Shown: in pieces, positions 16,546 through 29,172 of the stretch
How positions within the stretch are numbered: the stretch's first letter is position 1
How the letters are laid out: each line of letters begins with the position of its first letter
From: Erpetoichthys calabaricus
Taxonomy: Eukaryota > Chordata > Cladistia > Polypteriformes > Polypteridae
Length of the DNA stretch: 64,000 bases
Direction: 5' to 3'
Assembly (NCBI RefSeq): GCF_900747795.2
Contig: NC_041397.2
Span: forward strand, 163,412,480 to 163,476,479
Notes under the pieces: model-generated
What the model saw: the letters and a program-made list of their open reading frames with translations, nothing else
What the model was told of the DNA's origin: nothing
Databases searched by the model: none
Made by a program: the position numbers and the translations under genes

Positions 16546-16884
16546 TGCAGATCACTGTAATCCGGTTTAATGCAAACTGAAGATGTAGTATCACGTTTGC
16601 ATTATTTTGAAAGGGCAGATTTTAAAGACTAAAAAGCCGTTTAGCCATTATTAAGCTGAAAATAACGTTTAAAAAACTCCCATATAAATGAAACTGAAGT
16701 TTTGTGAAATAATAAATCATCCATTAATTAATTTTGTAAACTCACTTGGTAACTTTTCGTGGTCGCAGATTTTTTTTCCTTTAAAGTGTCAATGTCTGAA
16801 ACAAAACAAGGGCGACATCTAGTGGCCAATTTAAAAACTACATTCTAGCACCTCTGATAACCGTTTTTTTCGGGAGCATCTTTA

Positions 16885-17096
16885 CAGGGTGGTCCAGATC
16901 TAATTATGCAACTGTTCAACTGACAACCGTCTCCCCGCCATTTTGGAATGCAGGGCAGGTGCTGCCATCTATCGACAACAAAAATAATTTTAAGTGAAAT
17001 CTCTATGTGCAGGGCAGGTGCTGTGAATTCTCTATGTAATAAACTTAATAAGTTATAGCATAATGAAAATTGCATAATTAGATCTGGACCACCCTA
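16885..17096. mobile_element. Mariner-type MITE
   Basis: 212-bp element with near-perfect terminal inverted repeats: cagggtggtccagatctaat at the left and the reverse complement of attagatctggaccacccta at the right, extended to about 28 bp. TA flanks both ends (16883-16884 and 17097-17098). It has no coding capacity. Internally, gcagggcaggtgctg occurs twice (near 16951 and 17009). Confidence 0.85.
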
Positions 17097-17159
17097 TAGT
17101 ATATGCTTAATTTAGAAGTTAATCTACTCTCATATTGCTTTATTTAACAATAAATATTA

Positions 17160-17276
17160 TTTAAAATAATAATATAGTTACTCATAAAGATCCATATGTC
17201 ATTTTACAGTGAGTCTGCAAGGACAAAACCAAGTGCACTCTTAACTTTCCGCATCTCCAATAATAGTAAACTGAAG
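17160..17276 (+). repeat. Dispersed repeat copy 2 (unclassified)
   Basis: Second copy of the segment seen in the nr0b1 intron at 14419-14552, same orientation, with scattered differences. It lies 1.35 kb downstream of the gene. Confidence 0.6.
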
Positions 17277-17702
17277 AGGCAGTGGAGTGTTATTTTGTGA
17301 TGCTAATTCCGTGCAATATCACAAAGGGAAGAAAAATATATGAAAATATTGTAAAGCTTTTGTTCCAAATCTAATGGAATAATTGAGAAAGAAATGCTGA
17401 TAGCTTTTTCCCAATATTTTTATGCTAAAAGTACTACACGCTATTTGAAATATAATTAAAGCTCAAGTTTTTAGATATTTGAAAGCATTTGAGGCACTTA
17501 ACAAAGTTCCATATGTGTCCTCAATTTCTAACAACTGGTGGCAACTGATTTAGAAGAATTTTGTAAAGGCTTCACTCAGGACAGAGTGCTTTTTTTCATT
17601 AGTAGTCCATTAAGATGAATAATTTGAAAACACATGAATGGTGGACTGGTTTTATACTCTGTCTGCCAGAGGTTTTGGTTAATATAGGAGAAATTGTTAG
17701 AG

Positions 17703-17993
17703 TCCAAGGTGGTGCAGTGGGTATGAATGTTGCCTAACAGCTCCAGGGGATGGGATTTCGTCACCATCATGGTGCTCATTTGTATGTAATGTACATGATC
17801 TTCCTTTGAAGGTATGGTTGTTCCCTGGGTATTCCAGTTTCCATTAATTTCACAAAAACTTACATATTAGGATCAATAGTGAGTATATTTCAGTTCTGTG
17901 TAGGTATATAAATTAATTTTCCTTGTGATGGATTAATATTCCACTCGGGACTGGTCTGTATCAAACAGACCAAACCATTCAGTGGATGGATGA
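17703..17993 (+). mobile_element. Old, eroded V-SINE-like copy
   Basis: ccaaggtggtgcagtgggta and cctaacagctccagggg resemble the tRNA-like head of a V-SINE subfamily. The tail (gatggattaat...ggactggtctg... cagtggatggatg) resembles its 3' end. It is heavily diverged and clearly older than the copies at 16.2 and 33.3 kb. Confidence 0.5.
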
Positions 17994-18224
17994 GGAAGAG
18001 GATATGATCATGGTATAGAAAGGTAGATTTTACTTATTCATTTAAACTTTTGAATGCATTAATTCTCCTGTCTACAATTCCTGGGAACAAAGTCCAGTTT
18101 GTACACAGCCTGTGCAAAACATACATTTTCTATTTTCTTAAGGTATTTCTCCTGAAATTCTCAGTTAACTAAAGGGGTCTTGTTGACTATCAACTGTAAA
18201 TTAGCTTAGTATGAGAGTGTTACA

Positions 18225-18333
18225 GTGATTGAATGAGTGAGTACTGCGATAGACTGGAGTCCACTGTCACTTTGTAAATAAACAAGTAGGTTTGGAAAAT
18301 GAAGGAATAAAGTGGAGAAATAATGGATGGATG
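18225..18333 (+). mobile_element. V-SINE-like 3' fragment
   Basis: gtactgcgatagactggagt ... aggtttggaaaatgaaggaa ... aatggatggatg resembles the 3' end of V-SINE-type elements. Head missing. Confidence 0.4.
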
Positions 18334-19216
18334 AAATTTTTCTTTTATTCATATTTAAAATCTTGCATGCTTTCTCACTAATCTCATATGTAAATTAACT
18401 CAACTAATTATAATTGTGACCAATATTTTTGTGTTATTTTTTGTCACAATACGTTTTATATAATTTACAGTAACAGCATTGGCAAATGCAACAGGGTTCA
18501 CTAGCAGAATAGACATTTACTGTAAAAGTTTGAACAATAGGTGCTGTCTTTTGTTTATGACAATTGTTCCAGCTATCCATCCAGTAAATGCTGTGGTATA
18601 TTGTCATGCCCATAACAAGGGTATGTAACTTTTGTTTAGATTTACAGTATATACAGTATGTCCACAAAATACATCATTGATCCCCAAATTTCAGTTTTAC
18701 ATTTTCTTCTTCACAATGTCGAATGCCATCAGCGGGTATGAAAAGAGCTTCCTTATAGATTTTCTGACTGTATCTCCCAGCTCTATAATATCAATGGGGC
18801 CAAGGTATTGGATCATAAGAAATAAAGCATGTAATAGTTTAAGAAACACTGTAAACACAAAGTTTAACAATTATAACTGCAAAACAATATGATACATTAA
18901 GATTAGAGGTTGAAAATATAAATGCTAAAGACTAGAGTGTACTTAGACTGAAACACACAAGCTACATAGAAATTTTTTTTCAGGCTGGCCTACTGTGTGA
19001 ATGCAGTGAAAAAATCTTATCATATTATTCCTAAACTCAATGCTTTCTTAAAGAGAGATGGAGACGTTGTCTATTTCTGATGTGGTTTTTAAGGGTTCTT
19101 TGAGAGAAACTGGTACATCTTCATGCATGTTAGCATCCATACCAAAAGCCTGTCTTCATATTTCTCAGGTTCCCAGTTATAGTTTTGTTAACAAACAAAA
19201 GTTATTTTATGGAATT
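18334..19216. other. No gene seen
   Basis: AT-rich DNA with no recognised repeat. Short open frames at 18434-18667 and 18632-18892 overlap on opposite strands and look random. Confidence 0.4.
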
Positions 19217-19736
19217 TGTGCTGTAGAAGATCAGCCCAGCTACAAACATACACTGAGACACACAATGTCTAAAAGCACTCTCTTTTATTTTACCGTTTTT
19301 TTTTGCACACAACACAGTGCCCAACACAGTCCCATCAACTCAGTCCTTGTACGTTACTTTTCTCTCTTCTTTTGTTTTTTCTGCCACCTCCACTCCTCTC
19401 TCGCAAGCTTTGTCTCCCTTCTCCCGACTCTGGCTCTCTGAATGGAATGAGGTGGCCCCTTTTATAATGCACCTGGATGTGCTCCAGGTGCTCCCTGATG
19501 ACCTTCCTGCAGCACTTCCTGGTGTGGTGAAAGTGCTGCAGTCAATAGCTCTGGAACCATCCAGGTGCCCCTGGTGGTGGCCACAGCCCCCCAAAGGGTT
19601 GAACTTCCAAGCTCTGTGGCCCCCATACAATCCAGGGGGTCTGCACTCTTGCATCCCGGGGAAGATACTGCCCCTCTCCCGGTTCTTCCCTTCTCCAGGC
19701 GTCCTGGTGGGACAAAGTCTCCAGCCATCTATCACA
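19217..19736 (-). mobile_element. Solo LTR, same superfamily as the 25.5-kb element
   Basis: 520-bp TGTG...CACA block. In the minus (sense) direction it starts TGTGATAGATGGCTGGAGAC, has a TATA-type tattataaaaggggcca in the middle of the LTR, and resembles the LTRs at 25.5 and 27.6 kb and the fragment at 59.5 kb. The flanking pentamers gaatt and gtatt agree at four of five positions, a possible decayed target duplication. No internal region. Apparent open frames inside it are not genes. Confidence 0.65.
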
Positions 19737-20341
19737 GTATTTAGACTCCCCCTGTTTCCTCAGACACAATTTTTGAGAAACAAAATATTTCCCAATATTT
19801 TTTATAAGAAAAATAGAGATTTTATTGAAAAACATAACAAACAATACTAGAAGCAAATTTGTCTTACTGGCATTCATATGAAATCCACTTGAAGATGTGC
19901 CATTAAAGAAAGGGAAATGCATATATTTGAGTTATAGATTTAAATCAATCCTATAACAATGCACTAAAACAAGCAATTGCTTTAAATTATCTTCACATAC
20001 CAGACAGATTTGAAAGTGGATCACTTTGTTTTAGCAATGATTGATCTGTATTTGACTCTCCCCTCTTACTGCTATTTTCCTCCATACTGGGCCTGTTAGC
20101 TGTATAGTTCCAAGATCTTGACCTCTCAGCTCTGGAGCTAAAAGACACCGAGTGTTCATCTAGGATTAAAAAAGAGCACAGCACAGCTTACAACTCCAAA
20201 CAGTTCCGAAGAACATGAGTACAACATACAAAATAATAAATTACAATCAATACTGTATGTAAATTTTGTTAGCTGTGGCAAAGTTGTTCTAAACATAAGG
20301 CATTCTCTTATGTTGCTAAAAGAAATATTAAAAGAAAAATA
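19737..20341. other. No gene seen
   Basis: No recognised repeat or coding sequence. Confidence 0.4.
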
Positions 20342-20610
20342 AAATAGACAGATAGAGCTTTATTTGTCCTCAGTGGGAAATTTTAACTTTTCCAAAAGCT
20401 CTTTAAATAAATAAATACATAAATAGATAAGTAAATATACATACACATTTTGGTCTGAACACACACTAGAATGGCTATAAAGCAAGAAAATTCAAAAGAA
20501 AGAAAAGTTCTAACTTGGCTGTCACAGTTACACAGAGGCTGTATGTAGACATATTGGTGTTGGTATAAAGGAGCCCCAGTAGCATTTCTTGACATACTTC
20601 TGCTGAATAA
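20342..20610 (-). mobile_element. L2/CR1-type LINE 3'-end fragment
   Basis: On the minus strand the end reads aaatttcccactgaggaca then aataaagctctatctgtct, closely parallel to the 3' end of the LINE at 4.3 kb. Upstream minus-strand sequence (ctgggg ctcctttataccaacacc) looks like the 3' UTR of the same type of element. Only a short 3' piece remains. Confidence 0.5.
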
Positions 20611-23600
20611 GTCATTAGCTAAAAGTACTCGGTATTAGCGTCTTATTCTATGTTAATTTATTTATATTTGTAGAGGTATATGACACATTACTGCACTATT
20701 TGTGTTAAAGTAAAGTCTGTGTTATTTAATGAGCTTAGATCATTCCTTTACTCCTCATAATATTGTAGTGAACAAGGAAACAATCACTTTTAACAAGAGA
20801 TTGTTGCTGAAGCAGTTGTTGGGGACAAAAGAGCACATTTTCAAATAGTTAGGGTTTCTGATTGGCCATTAAGTTAGATCCTCTCATAACCAAAAGTTAA
20901 GCAATTGTTGCATAACCTGATCTTTTCAAACCTAAGATGTGTGTTTCTAAAAGCAGTTTAGTATATGATTGGATAGCTCATTGGTCCAGTCAGGCAAATA
21001 CAGACAGTTTAGACTTTCCTGTGGCAGACAAAAAGGCGTATTGTAATTATGTCTCACAAAAAATGTTAGATGAGTTAGAATGTAAAAATATTAGTCAGAT
21101 AGAAAAGTGTACTGTGATAAAAAGCTTTTTCCAAAGCTGGAACTTTGTTTTCCGGAACCAATGAGTTCCTGTACGATGTAGGCCCTGGGTCACTTTTGTG
21201 TGTTGTGTTCCAACTGCAAATATACAAAATATTATTGCTTCGATGCTGTGCGTTGCAAGGCACACTAGGTAGGTGGCTATGAAGAGTGATGCAGTGTGAA
21301 ATGCATTGTGATTGGAAGTTCACAGTGAACTCTTACACCTATTGCTTCAAAGCGATTGAAAGTTCACAAAGAAGTTTATTGCTTTAATGTGGTGCAATGT
21401 GCAGAGCACCAGGGTCACAGCTGTGAAGAGTGATGCGGTTTTGTAAGATAGCGCCAGTGCTTGTAGAAAACCAATGAGCACAATTCATCACCTGAGCACC
21501 ACTCTCAATAGTTCCAGGTTGAATGAAAGTATATAACCTGGAGTAGGAGCTAAAAAATTACTAGGAACTACACATGGCCCAAGTTCCAGTGGTGGAAATG
21601 CTACAAAAGTCCCTGAATTGCTAAAAAGTCTCTGGTTTCTGAAAAAGGTGGGAAAGTGCCAAAAGTTGAGCCTAACAGAGAAGTATATTGTGAATTAAGC
21701 CAGAAAAAAGTGTTCTTACAAAGCTGGGCAGAAAGAAAAATATATACTGTGACTTCTTTCAGTCAGAAACAAAGATGGCTTGCTACTAAGCAAACTCTGG
21801 AAATTTTTGCTTTGTTTGCTATCAAACTGAATTGTTTGTCCATGGCCAAGAGAAGATATATTCCAGCAAAAATTGTTTTGAAAATTAATTGCAGAAAACT
21901 TAAATATAACTGATGCATCACTGAAATATATGATAGGATGGATGGAAGAAGAAATTTCATAGTTTAATTAATTTTGCATTTAAAATGGAAAATTTACAAA
22001 TAGATCAGGTGGGAATGATCTATAGATTATAGAACAATAAATAATCTGATGATGCCTATGTTATTCAATCAGATTTTTTTGTAAAAACTTCTCTTTATAT
22101 ATTACTCTCAAATTCACCAAATTTACATTTTTTGATTAGACTCATATTTAAAATTTTGAAACTTCTCATAATGCCAAATTTAGGTTATTTATTTGTAGGA
22201 GATGCATAGCAGTGGAATGTTTTATTTTATGAATAAAAAGAGCTAAGTGCTGTATTAAATTCATTAGTTAGTAGAGGCTATTGCAAAAATGTGTATTTCT
22301 TATTTTTCTATTTTAAGTAGTTAGGCTTTCTGATAACTAACAGGGAATGGCACTGTCGCTGAAGAGCAAACTACTGTTACCAGAACATTACCTGAAGTTT
22401 ACCTGTAGGTTATCAAAAATTAATCATACTACATAGAATATTTTACAAATTTCCCAAAATAAATGACATATAATGATAGTAAATCATTGATGGATTACAC
22501 AGAGTTTTGAAGTTTTGAACTTATAAAACTTTAAAATAAGGTATTCCAAATATGGAAATTCCATTATTTGTAACACGAAGGATAATAATACTGGTGAAAG
22601 TGCTTGTTTCATCAATAATAATAAAAAAAAACAACATATTATGATTTAGTGTAGCAATTGAAATACTGAGTTGGCTTTGAAGTGGCAGATGGGTGTTAGG
22701 TTAACCTGTAACAAAAAGAGAACCAATAGGTAACATTCCAGTTACATTAGCTGTTTACTGGGACAAGAAAGCTGTACAACTGTGGAGATGGAAAAAGAAG
22801 GAAAAAAATTAACAATTTGGTTTTCTTTGTGAAAATGGAAAGACTGATGGAATGTGGTACTTAGGGGGGGGCTTGTACACAAAAATATAATTTGAGTATA
22901 GCTATAATGAAATGTCGTGTATGTACTGAATCGCAAATACACATTTATACATATTGTATGTTGCTACCAAGATGTGAATTGCTATATCACTCTCCTCCAG
23001 ACAGATAAACGATAATTACAGAAAAAACATAACTTAAAATCAGTGCATGTAATAAAAAATATAATATACTAATCTGAAAACTATTACTACTTCAGTTATT
23101 TCATTTATCTGAAAAGCATCAATTTCACATGTGAAAAGCATAAAATGAGTGTTGGCACATTATGGATAGAGGCAGGTTTATGGAGAAAACACAGAGGCAG
23201 TTCACTCACAATGACTCTGCAGATCAAACAATATTTGCAAATTCGATAATGAAAAGCGCATTTTTAAAAAATTGCCAGCATTTCACAGGAATTAACTGTA
23301 ATTTTTCACAATGAACTACTGTATTGAAAAATCTATGGTGTAATTACATGAGACAAAGCATAAGACAGCAAATTATTGTAGAATTGCATATGGACTGGGC
23401 TGTGTTGCATTCTGGGACATTTTCACTTTAAACATTTTCATATCGCTTCACTTCTATGAGGTGAAATTACAGTTAATAATAAAATTCTGGCTACAAGGAC
23501 ACTGATGGAAACTTCCTTGATATCATATAAATATCACAAAGTTTTCATTTACACAGAGGACCACAGACAAAAAGAATAAGTGACCAAATATTGAGGTGGA

Positions 23601-25266
23601 CAGGAGGAAGACTTTAGGGACCCTCAAAACTCAACTTGAGGAAAATGTTGGGGAAGATGGGTGAATACGCTGTACAAAAAAAAAATCCTGTAAAATGCCT
23701 TACATTAACTGTACATATTTACAATCAAAAACTGTAATACAATAATTGTTAAAACAGTGATTTTTTTAAAATAGATATATGCATGTAAGCTAACACTTAA
23801 AAACAGTGTTCTAGCTGTCAATATCAATTAATTGTTTGAATCTTCAAAGCTATTTTTATGAATAATTGTTTTATTGCAGTAACACCACAATGGCACAGAA
23901 AACTAAATTTCATAAAGTTAGTATATTTGAATAAGAAAGGCCCCTTTGCAGCAATACTATCAGTTGTTACTGATGATCCCCACAACTTTGTACAATGAGA
24001 AACAAAAGCTTAAAGATGGCCAGCAAACTAATTTTTCTGTGTGTGCAGAAGGTATTTTGTGGTTATGGAAGCTGATTTATGATGTTTTTTCTTTTCTTTT
24101 TGATAAATTGGTGAACCTTTTTCACCAATTGTAGCACACCATTCACCACAAAAGCAACTCCTTCTTCACCACACAACAAAATACAATTCTTCATAACACT
24201 GAAATTGTATCAATGTTTAAAACTCAAACTGGGGTGAGAGTCCTTCCTCTTAGCTCAGTCCTTTTACTGTGTTCATTAAAATATGCTCCTTCTCCACAAT
24301 CACCCCTACTCTTCTCTTAGGTTTTCTACACCTTGGTCTTTGAGTTTGTTGCCTCCCACTTCCACACAGGGTAAATAACGTGTATGTTCTATTATAAGCA
24401 CACAGCCTCTTTGCACTTCTCAGCCACCTGCTATCATGTTTATATTCAGGTTTACAGACCTGCAACACACAAAAACCTCAGTTTCAAAGAATATAGAGAA
24501 TCCCATTACCACAGCACAGAATAAAAAATAACAAACAAAATGCATATAGATCTGAAGGTATTATCCATTATTAAAATTGGATGAGTAGTTATGGCAGCTA
24601 CTTTTTTAAGATTAAAACCTTAGATGGTCAAAATGAAAGAATTTGGAGTACAGTATGACATTTTTTAAAGGTTCAGTGAATCCTGCCAGAATTCAAGACA
24701 AAAAAGCTAGAACGGTGTTTCCCAACCAGTGGTCCGTGAACACACCTAACCCTGCCCCTCTCCTACCTGAAAATAGTACTCAATTTACAGCAGCAGCATC
24801 ACTGGTGGATCGCAGGTGACCCCCAATGAAACACCATTCACCAGTCAGATAATTGTGCTTGATTCACAGTGGTAGCATTGCAGGTGGACCGCAGCCACAT
24901 TGATGATCTCGTTTGAATCATCAAATGCTCTGATAAATGTACTGGACCAAAGGCCAAACTCTCTCAATTGATAAAAAACATGGCCAATCCACAGAAGGGG
25001 ATGAAGATGGTTGCAAATACTGGAAAAAAACTGGGTCATGTAACCTTAAAGGTTTAGTAAACGCTGAACTATAATATAAATATCAGCAGCACAAAGGAAT
25101 TAATTCACATATATTTACATCACAGGATTACCTGTATTTATTGTCAGAAATTCACACAGCATGAAGTGACATCCAACAAATGTGTTTATACTGTAGATTT
25201 TACTGGAGAGCTGAATACACCCTCATTCCACATTTGACTCTTTTAAATAAATTTCTAATCCAAAAA
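20611..25266. other. Long stretch without recognised genes
   Basis: About 4.6 kb of AT-rich DNA. Short open frames exist (20937-21164, 21656-21913, 22742-22942, 23946-24134) but none has recognisable protein motifs or splice context. A sequence near 24714 (gtgtttcccaaccagtgg) resembles a hAT transposon end, but no partner end was found. Confidence 0.4.
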
Positions 25267-25269
25267 ATA

Positions 25270-25303
<34 letters not shown>
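25267..25303. repeat. (ATT)n microsatellite
   Basis: About 12 ATT units, followed by a second short ATT run at 25311-25327. Confidence 0.9.
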
Positions 25304-25543
25304 GTCAATTATATTTATTATTATTATCAGTATTAAAATCTGCATACTTCAAAACCCAAAATGGGCATGAAAACACCACAACTTACATAACATGCAACTC
25401 CAGCTTGTCAGTTCGAAGTGGGTGTCATTTATTTTACATTTTATAATATGATTTATTTTTACCTTAATCAGTTTTGCAATAAAAAGAATAATTCTGAAGA
25501 AATCAGGTGCTATGTTTATTAAGAATTAAACTTTCAGGGTTGT

Positions 25544-28156
25544 CTAGTGTGAAAGGTGCTATATAGCGCCCGACCCGGCACAGACAGACGCAGAGGCACG
25601 TACTTTTATTTTTCTTCAGCCGTGGGGCACGCCTTCCCCGTGTCCCACAGGCCCAATACAGTTCCAAAACACTCACAAATACCACCACAATCCTTCTATC
25701 ACCACCACTCCTCCTCAGACTTAGTCCTCCTCCTCCCGACTCTGGCTCTCGAGTGATGGTGGCTGGCCCTTTTTATAACCCACCTGGAAGTGTTCCAGGT
25801 GCTTGACCACCTGGTCCTAATTGCCCTTCCGGTTGGGGCTGTAGAATTGTCCAGCCGGGCTGTTGGAAGGAGACAGCCCCCCCTAGCGGCCCCCCCGGGC
25901 CCCAACCAAGCTGTGGAGGACTCCATCTCCCATGGAGCCCTGCGGGAGGTTGGGGAATCAGTGTCGGCCAGGGAGGCTGCCACCAAGTGCCCTGGGGGAG
26001 GTATTGAGCTGTCCATGGCTGCTCCCCCGGAACATACACAGCATGGAACCCGGCCGTTCATCACATTGCCCCTCCCTCAGATGAGGCTTGTGGGGCTCAT
26101 CGGCCTGCCCTGCGAGGGCCGGTCCTCTCCAGGATAGGGAGTCGGCATCCTTGGCTCCGCGGCTGCACCCTGTGAAAATATAATTAACAGGTCTGGGGGT
26201 GCTGCCCCGACGTCCCTGTCACTCGGACGTCCTCACTGGACAACACCTCCAGACATGGCCACCGCGGCCGCATTTATAGCACAACCAACCCCCTCCAGTT
26301 CAACCTTTGTGGGAATGGAAGCAGGCAGGAAACTCCTGCCCCTTCGCCCGCTCCGTGGAGGGCTTACGACGTGTCCGCCCCTCTGCAGCGTAGCCCTCCG
26401 GCCCCATCAACCCAACAGGCTTACGCTGCACCTTGTTAGGATTACCCGACCTCTTTGTCCGGGTCCTCCTCTTTCTTTGTTTGTGCACTGACAGTCTGGG
26501 TCCCCTTATGGGAAGAAGGGAGACCCTATGCCGTCTGCACCCCTTTAGACGGGCGTAAGACAGGCGCGAGCAGTCGGGGTGGGGTCGTTTGGCAGCCAGC
26601 GTTCACCAGCTGCCTCTCCGCACACTCTTCTGCCATGCCGTCTGTCATTACGGCAGCGTCTTGTGTAGTGGGCGGAGCGGCCTGGCAAGCAGTACTAATC
26701 ATCACTGCTGCCGCTGCACACCGCCCTCTTTCTTCTACGGCCCAGGGTTCACCTACCTGTGCCGTTCCGTCCTGCAGGCTGGAGGATGACGCCTCACGTG
26801 TGCGAAGCCGCTCAAGAAAGACTTCCAACGGGGCGCCGAGTGTCTTGTCTAGTCCCTCCTTCGTCTCCCGCAGGACCTGCAAAACCTTACAAAAGGACTG
26901 CAGGGCCAGGAGCACAGATTGCACCTCCCGTGCAGTCCAAGAACAGTTAATACTGTCAGTCGGCGGTGGACTTGGGCTCCCCTTGTCCCCTACCGCCGAC
27001 CGCGAGCCATACAGGACCTGCGGAACCTCCACAGGCCCGTTCGGGTTATTGAGAGGCTCGGGGAGAAGGTCCGTCGCCCCCGCCTGTGACCTTTAATCGG
27101 CGGGCAACTGACGCACACCCTCCCCCCTTTTACCTGCTTCAGGAAGCTGCTCCCGCTTCTCCTGCGGGAACACTGCGCTGGGAAGCTCATCCGGGCTCTC
27201 CTCCCCCAGGCTGCAACCCGTGGTGCGGAGTGGCATGGTGGCGTCTGGTGGTCGGCTTCTGTGACCACCCGGCTTTCTTCTTCCCCATCACGCGGTGTCC
27301 TTAGAAGCTCCTGAGTGTCTATCCCGCGGCCCCTGCCGCAGCAGCGCGCCTCAGTGTGCTGGGCTTGCCGGAGGCCTCGGTAGTGTTCTATCGTGCTGTA
27401 CTGCGTGCTCTGGTTGCGGCCCCTGCTGCGTGTGTGCGCTTTGGAGCACTGTGCTGCGCGTGCACGTCCGTGGCAGCAATTGGAGCGCGCTCGCCGCTCC
27501 ACTGATTCGAGCACGTGCCTCGCGCTGTTGTAGTTCACTATGCCGGATCTCTACTCGAATTTTACTGCAGGTTCTGGTCCATATGGACAGACCAGGATCC
27601 TGCTGAATACGCCAGATGTGAAAGGCGCTATATAGCACCCGACCCGGCAAAGACTGACGTAGAGGCACGTACTTAAATAGAACAATCTTTTATTTTTCTT
27701 CAGCCGTGGGGCACGCCTTCCCCGTGTCCCACAGGCCCAACACAGTCCCAAAACACTCACAAATACCACCACAATCCTTCTATCACCACCACTCCTCCTC
27801 AGGCTTAGTCCTCCTCCTCCCGACTCTGGCTCTCGAGTGATGGTGGCTGGCTCTTATTATAACCCACCCGGAAGTGTTCCAGGTGCTTGACCACCTGGTC
27901 CTAATTGCCCTTCCGGGTGGGGCTGTAGAATCGTCCAGCCGGGCTGTGGGAAGACAGCCCCCCCTAGCGGCCACCCAGGGCCCCAACCAAGCTGTGGAGG
28001 ACTCCATCTCCCATGGAGCCCTGCGGGAGGTTGGGGAATCAGCGTTGGCCAGGGAGGCTGCCACCAAGTGCCCCGGGGGAGGTATTGAGCTGTCCATGGC
28101 TGCTCCCCTGGAACATACACAGCAGGGGCATGGAACCCGGCCGTTCATCACACTAG
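25544..28156 (-). mobile_element. Non-autonomous LTR retrotransposon (fossil), whole-looking ends
   Basis: Two direct LTRs, 25548-26065 (518 bp) and 27617-28152 (536 bp), both TGTGAAAGG...CATCACA, enclose 1551 bp. The tetranucleotide CTAG flanks the element (25544-25547 and 28153-28156) as a target duplication. The element reads on the minus strand: a purine-rich tract (gagggaggggcaa) lies just inside the 3' LTR at 26066-26080, and the LTRs carry a TATA region. The interior has gag-like coding sequence with a CX2CX4HX4C zinc knuckle and no reverse transcriptase or integrase, so it would have depended on a partner element. The family is Ty3-like or related; I cannot name it further. The LTRs differ noticeably from each other, so it is not very recent. 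Confidence 0.8.
26066..27616 (-). pseudogene. Gag-like interior of the LTR element (fossil)
   Basis: Minus-strand coding-like sequence between the two LTRs. It includes a helical, Glu/Leu-rich segment around 27030-26530, a basic Arg/Lys-rich stretch around 26490-26310, and a zinc knuckle of the CX2CX4HX4C type near 26285-26245, the arrangement expected of a nucleocapsid. GC-rich compared with the surrounding DNA. Treated as an element relic; no polymerase part is present. Confidence 0.5.
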
Positions 28157-28740
28157 TTAGATGCTCGCATAGAAGGAGTCTAGCAATAATTTCTTTAGGT
28201 TAAATGATTCCACAGTGCTACACTTAATTATTCATTTAGGATCATTTTCAGGCATAGGATTTTTTTAACTAACTCAGGAGTTTTACTTATTGTATAAATT
28301 GTGAAAAACTACTCGTACTTGAAATGGTAAAGAAGGTAAAGAAATGCAGCAAGCAAGCTTTTAATAATTTTGATACACTGGTAGAATACTGAACTCATCC
28401 ATCCAATATTTTTCATTCTCTGTTTCTGATAATTTAGGATCATATAGAGTTGTACTATGTGTAAGACAGAAACCAACCCTGAACAGATTACCCAAGGCAC
28501 TCTGGATGTGCTGACCTTTAGGATTTTTCCAAATGCAGGAAACTTGGCTGCCTACTTCTTTAAATATTAAACTAAACATGTATTAAATTTCAGTTTGTTC
28601 CTGACAATCTACAGGTAACACTAAAATTATTTCTTGCCTGAAAAGGAATCTTCATTCAATTGTTTTAACAAAACAGAAACTAGTCGTAATTAGCAAAATT
28701 AATTTCATGTGTTAAGTGAAAACGGCCTCAAAAATAATGA
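28157..28740. other. No gene seen
   Basis: Unique-looking sequence between the LTR element and the Rex3 copy. Short minus-strand frames at 28309-28500 and 28361-28579 overlap each other and lack recognisable motifs. Confidence 0.4.
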
Positions 28741-29172
28741 CATCCATCCATCCTCTTCCGCTTATCCGAGGTCGGGTCGCGGGGGCAACATCTTGAGCAG
28801 AGATGCCCAGACTTCCCTCTCCCCGGCCACTTCTTCTAGCTCTTCCGGGAGAATCCCAAGGTGTTCCAGGGCCAGACAGGCGACATAGTCCTTCCAGCGT
28901 GTCCTGGGTCTTCCCCGGGGCCTCCTCCCGGTTGGACGTGCCCGGAACACCTCACCAGGGAGGTGTCCAGGAGGCATCCTTATCAGATGCCCTAGCCACC
29001 TCATCTGACTCCTCTCGATGCGGAGGAGCAGCGGCTCTACTCTGAGCCCCTCCCGGATGACTGAGCTTCTCACCCTATCTTTAAGGGAGAGCCTAGACAC
29101 CCTGCGGAGGAAACTCATTTCCGCCGCTTGTATTCGCGATCTCGTTCTTTCGGTCACTACCCATAGCTCATC
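28741..29172 (-). mobile_element. Rex3: Rex3 (RTE-type) LINE, 3' segment
   Basis: The minus-strand translation is the C-terminal end of the Rex3 polymerase: TERTRSRIQAAEMSFLRRVS, RWLGHLIRMPPGHLPGEVFR, ARPTGRRPRGRPRTRWKDYV, ending GERE-VWASLLKMLPPRPDLG. A short (GATG)n tail follows at 28741-28750, typical of Rex3. At 29172 the sequence switches abruptly to the more 5' part of the same element in the opposite orientation. Confidence 0.9.

Noticed and set aside
24714-25040. hAT element beginning gtgtttcccaaccagtgg
   Set aside because: Only one possible end was seen. No inverted partner or target duplication was found.
26255-27096. Plus-strand open frames within the 25.5-28.15-kb element
   Set aside because: They lie antisense to the gag-like sequence in GC-rich DNA, where long frames arise easily.
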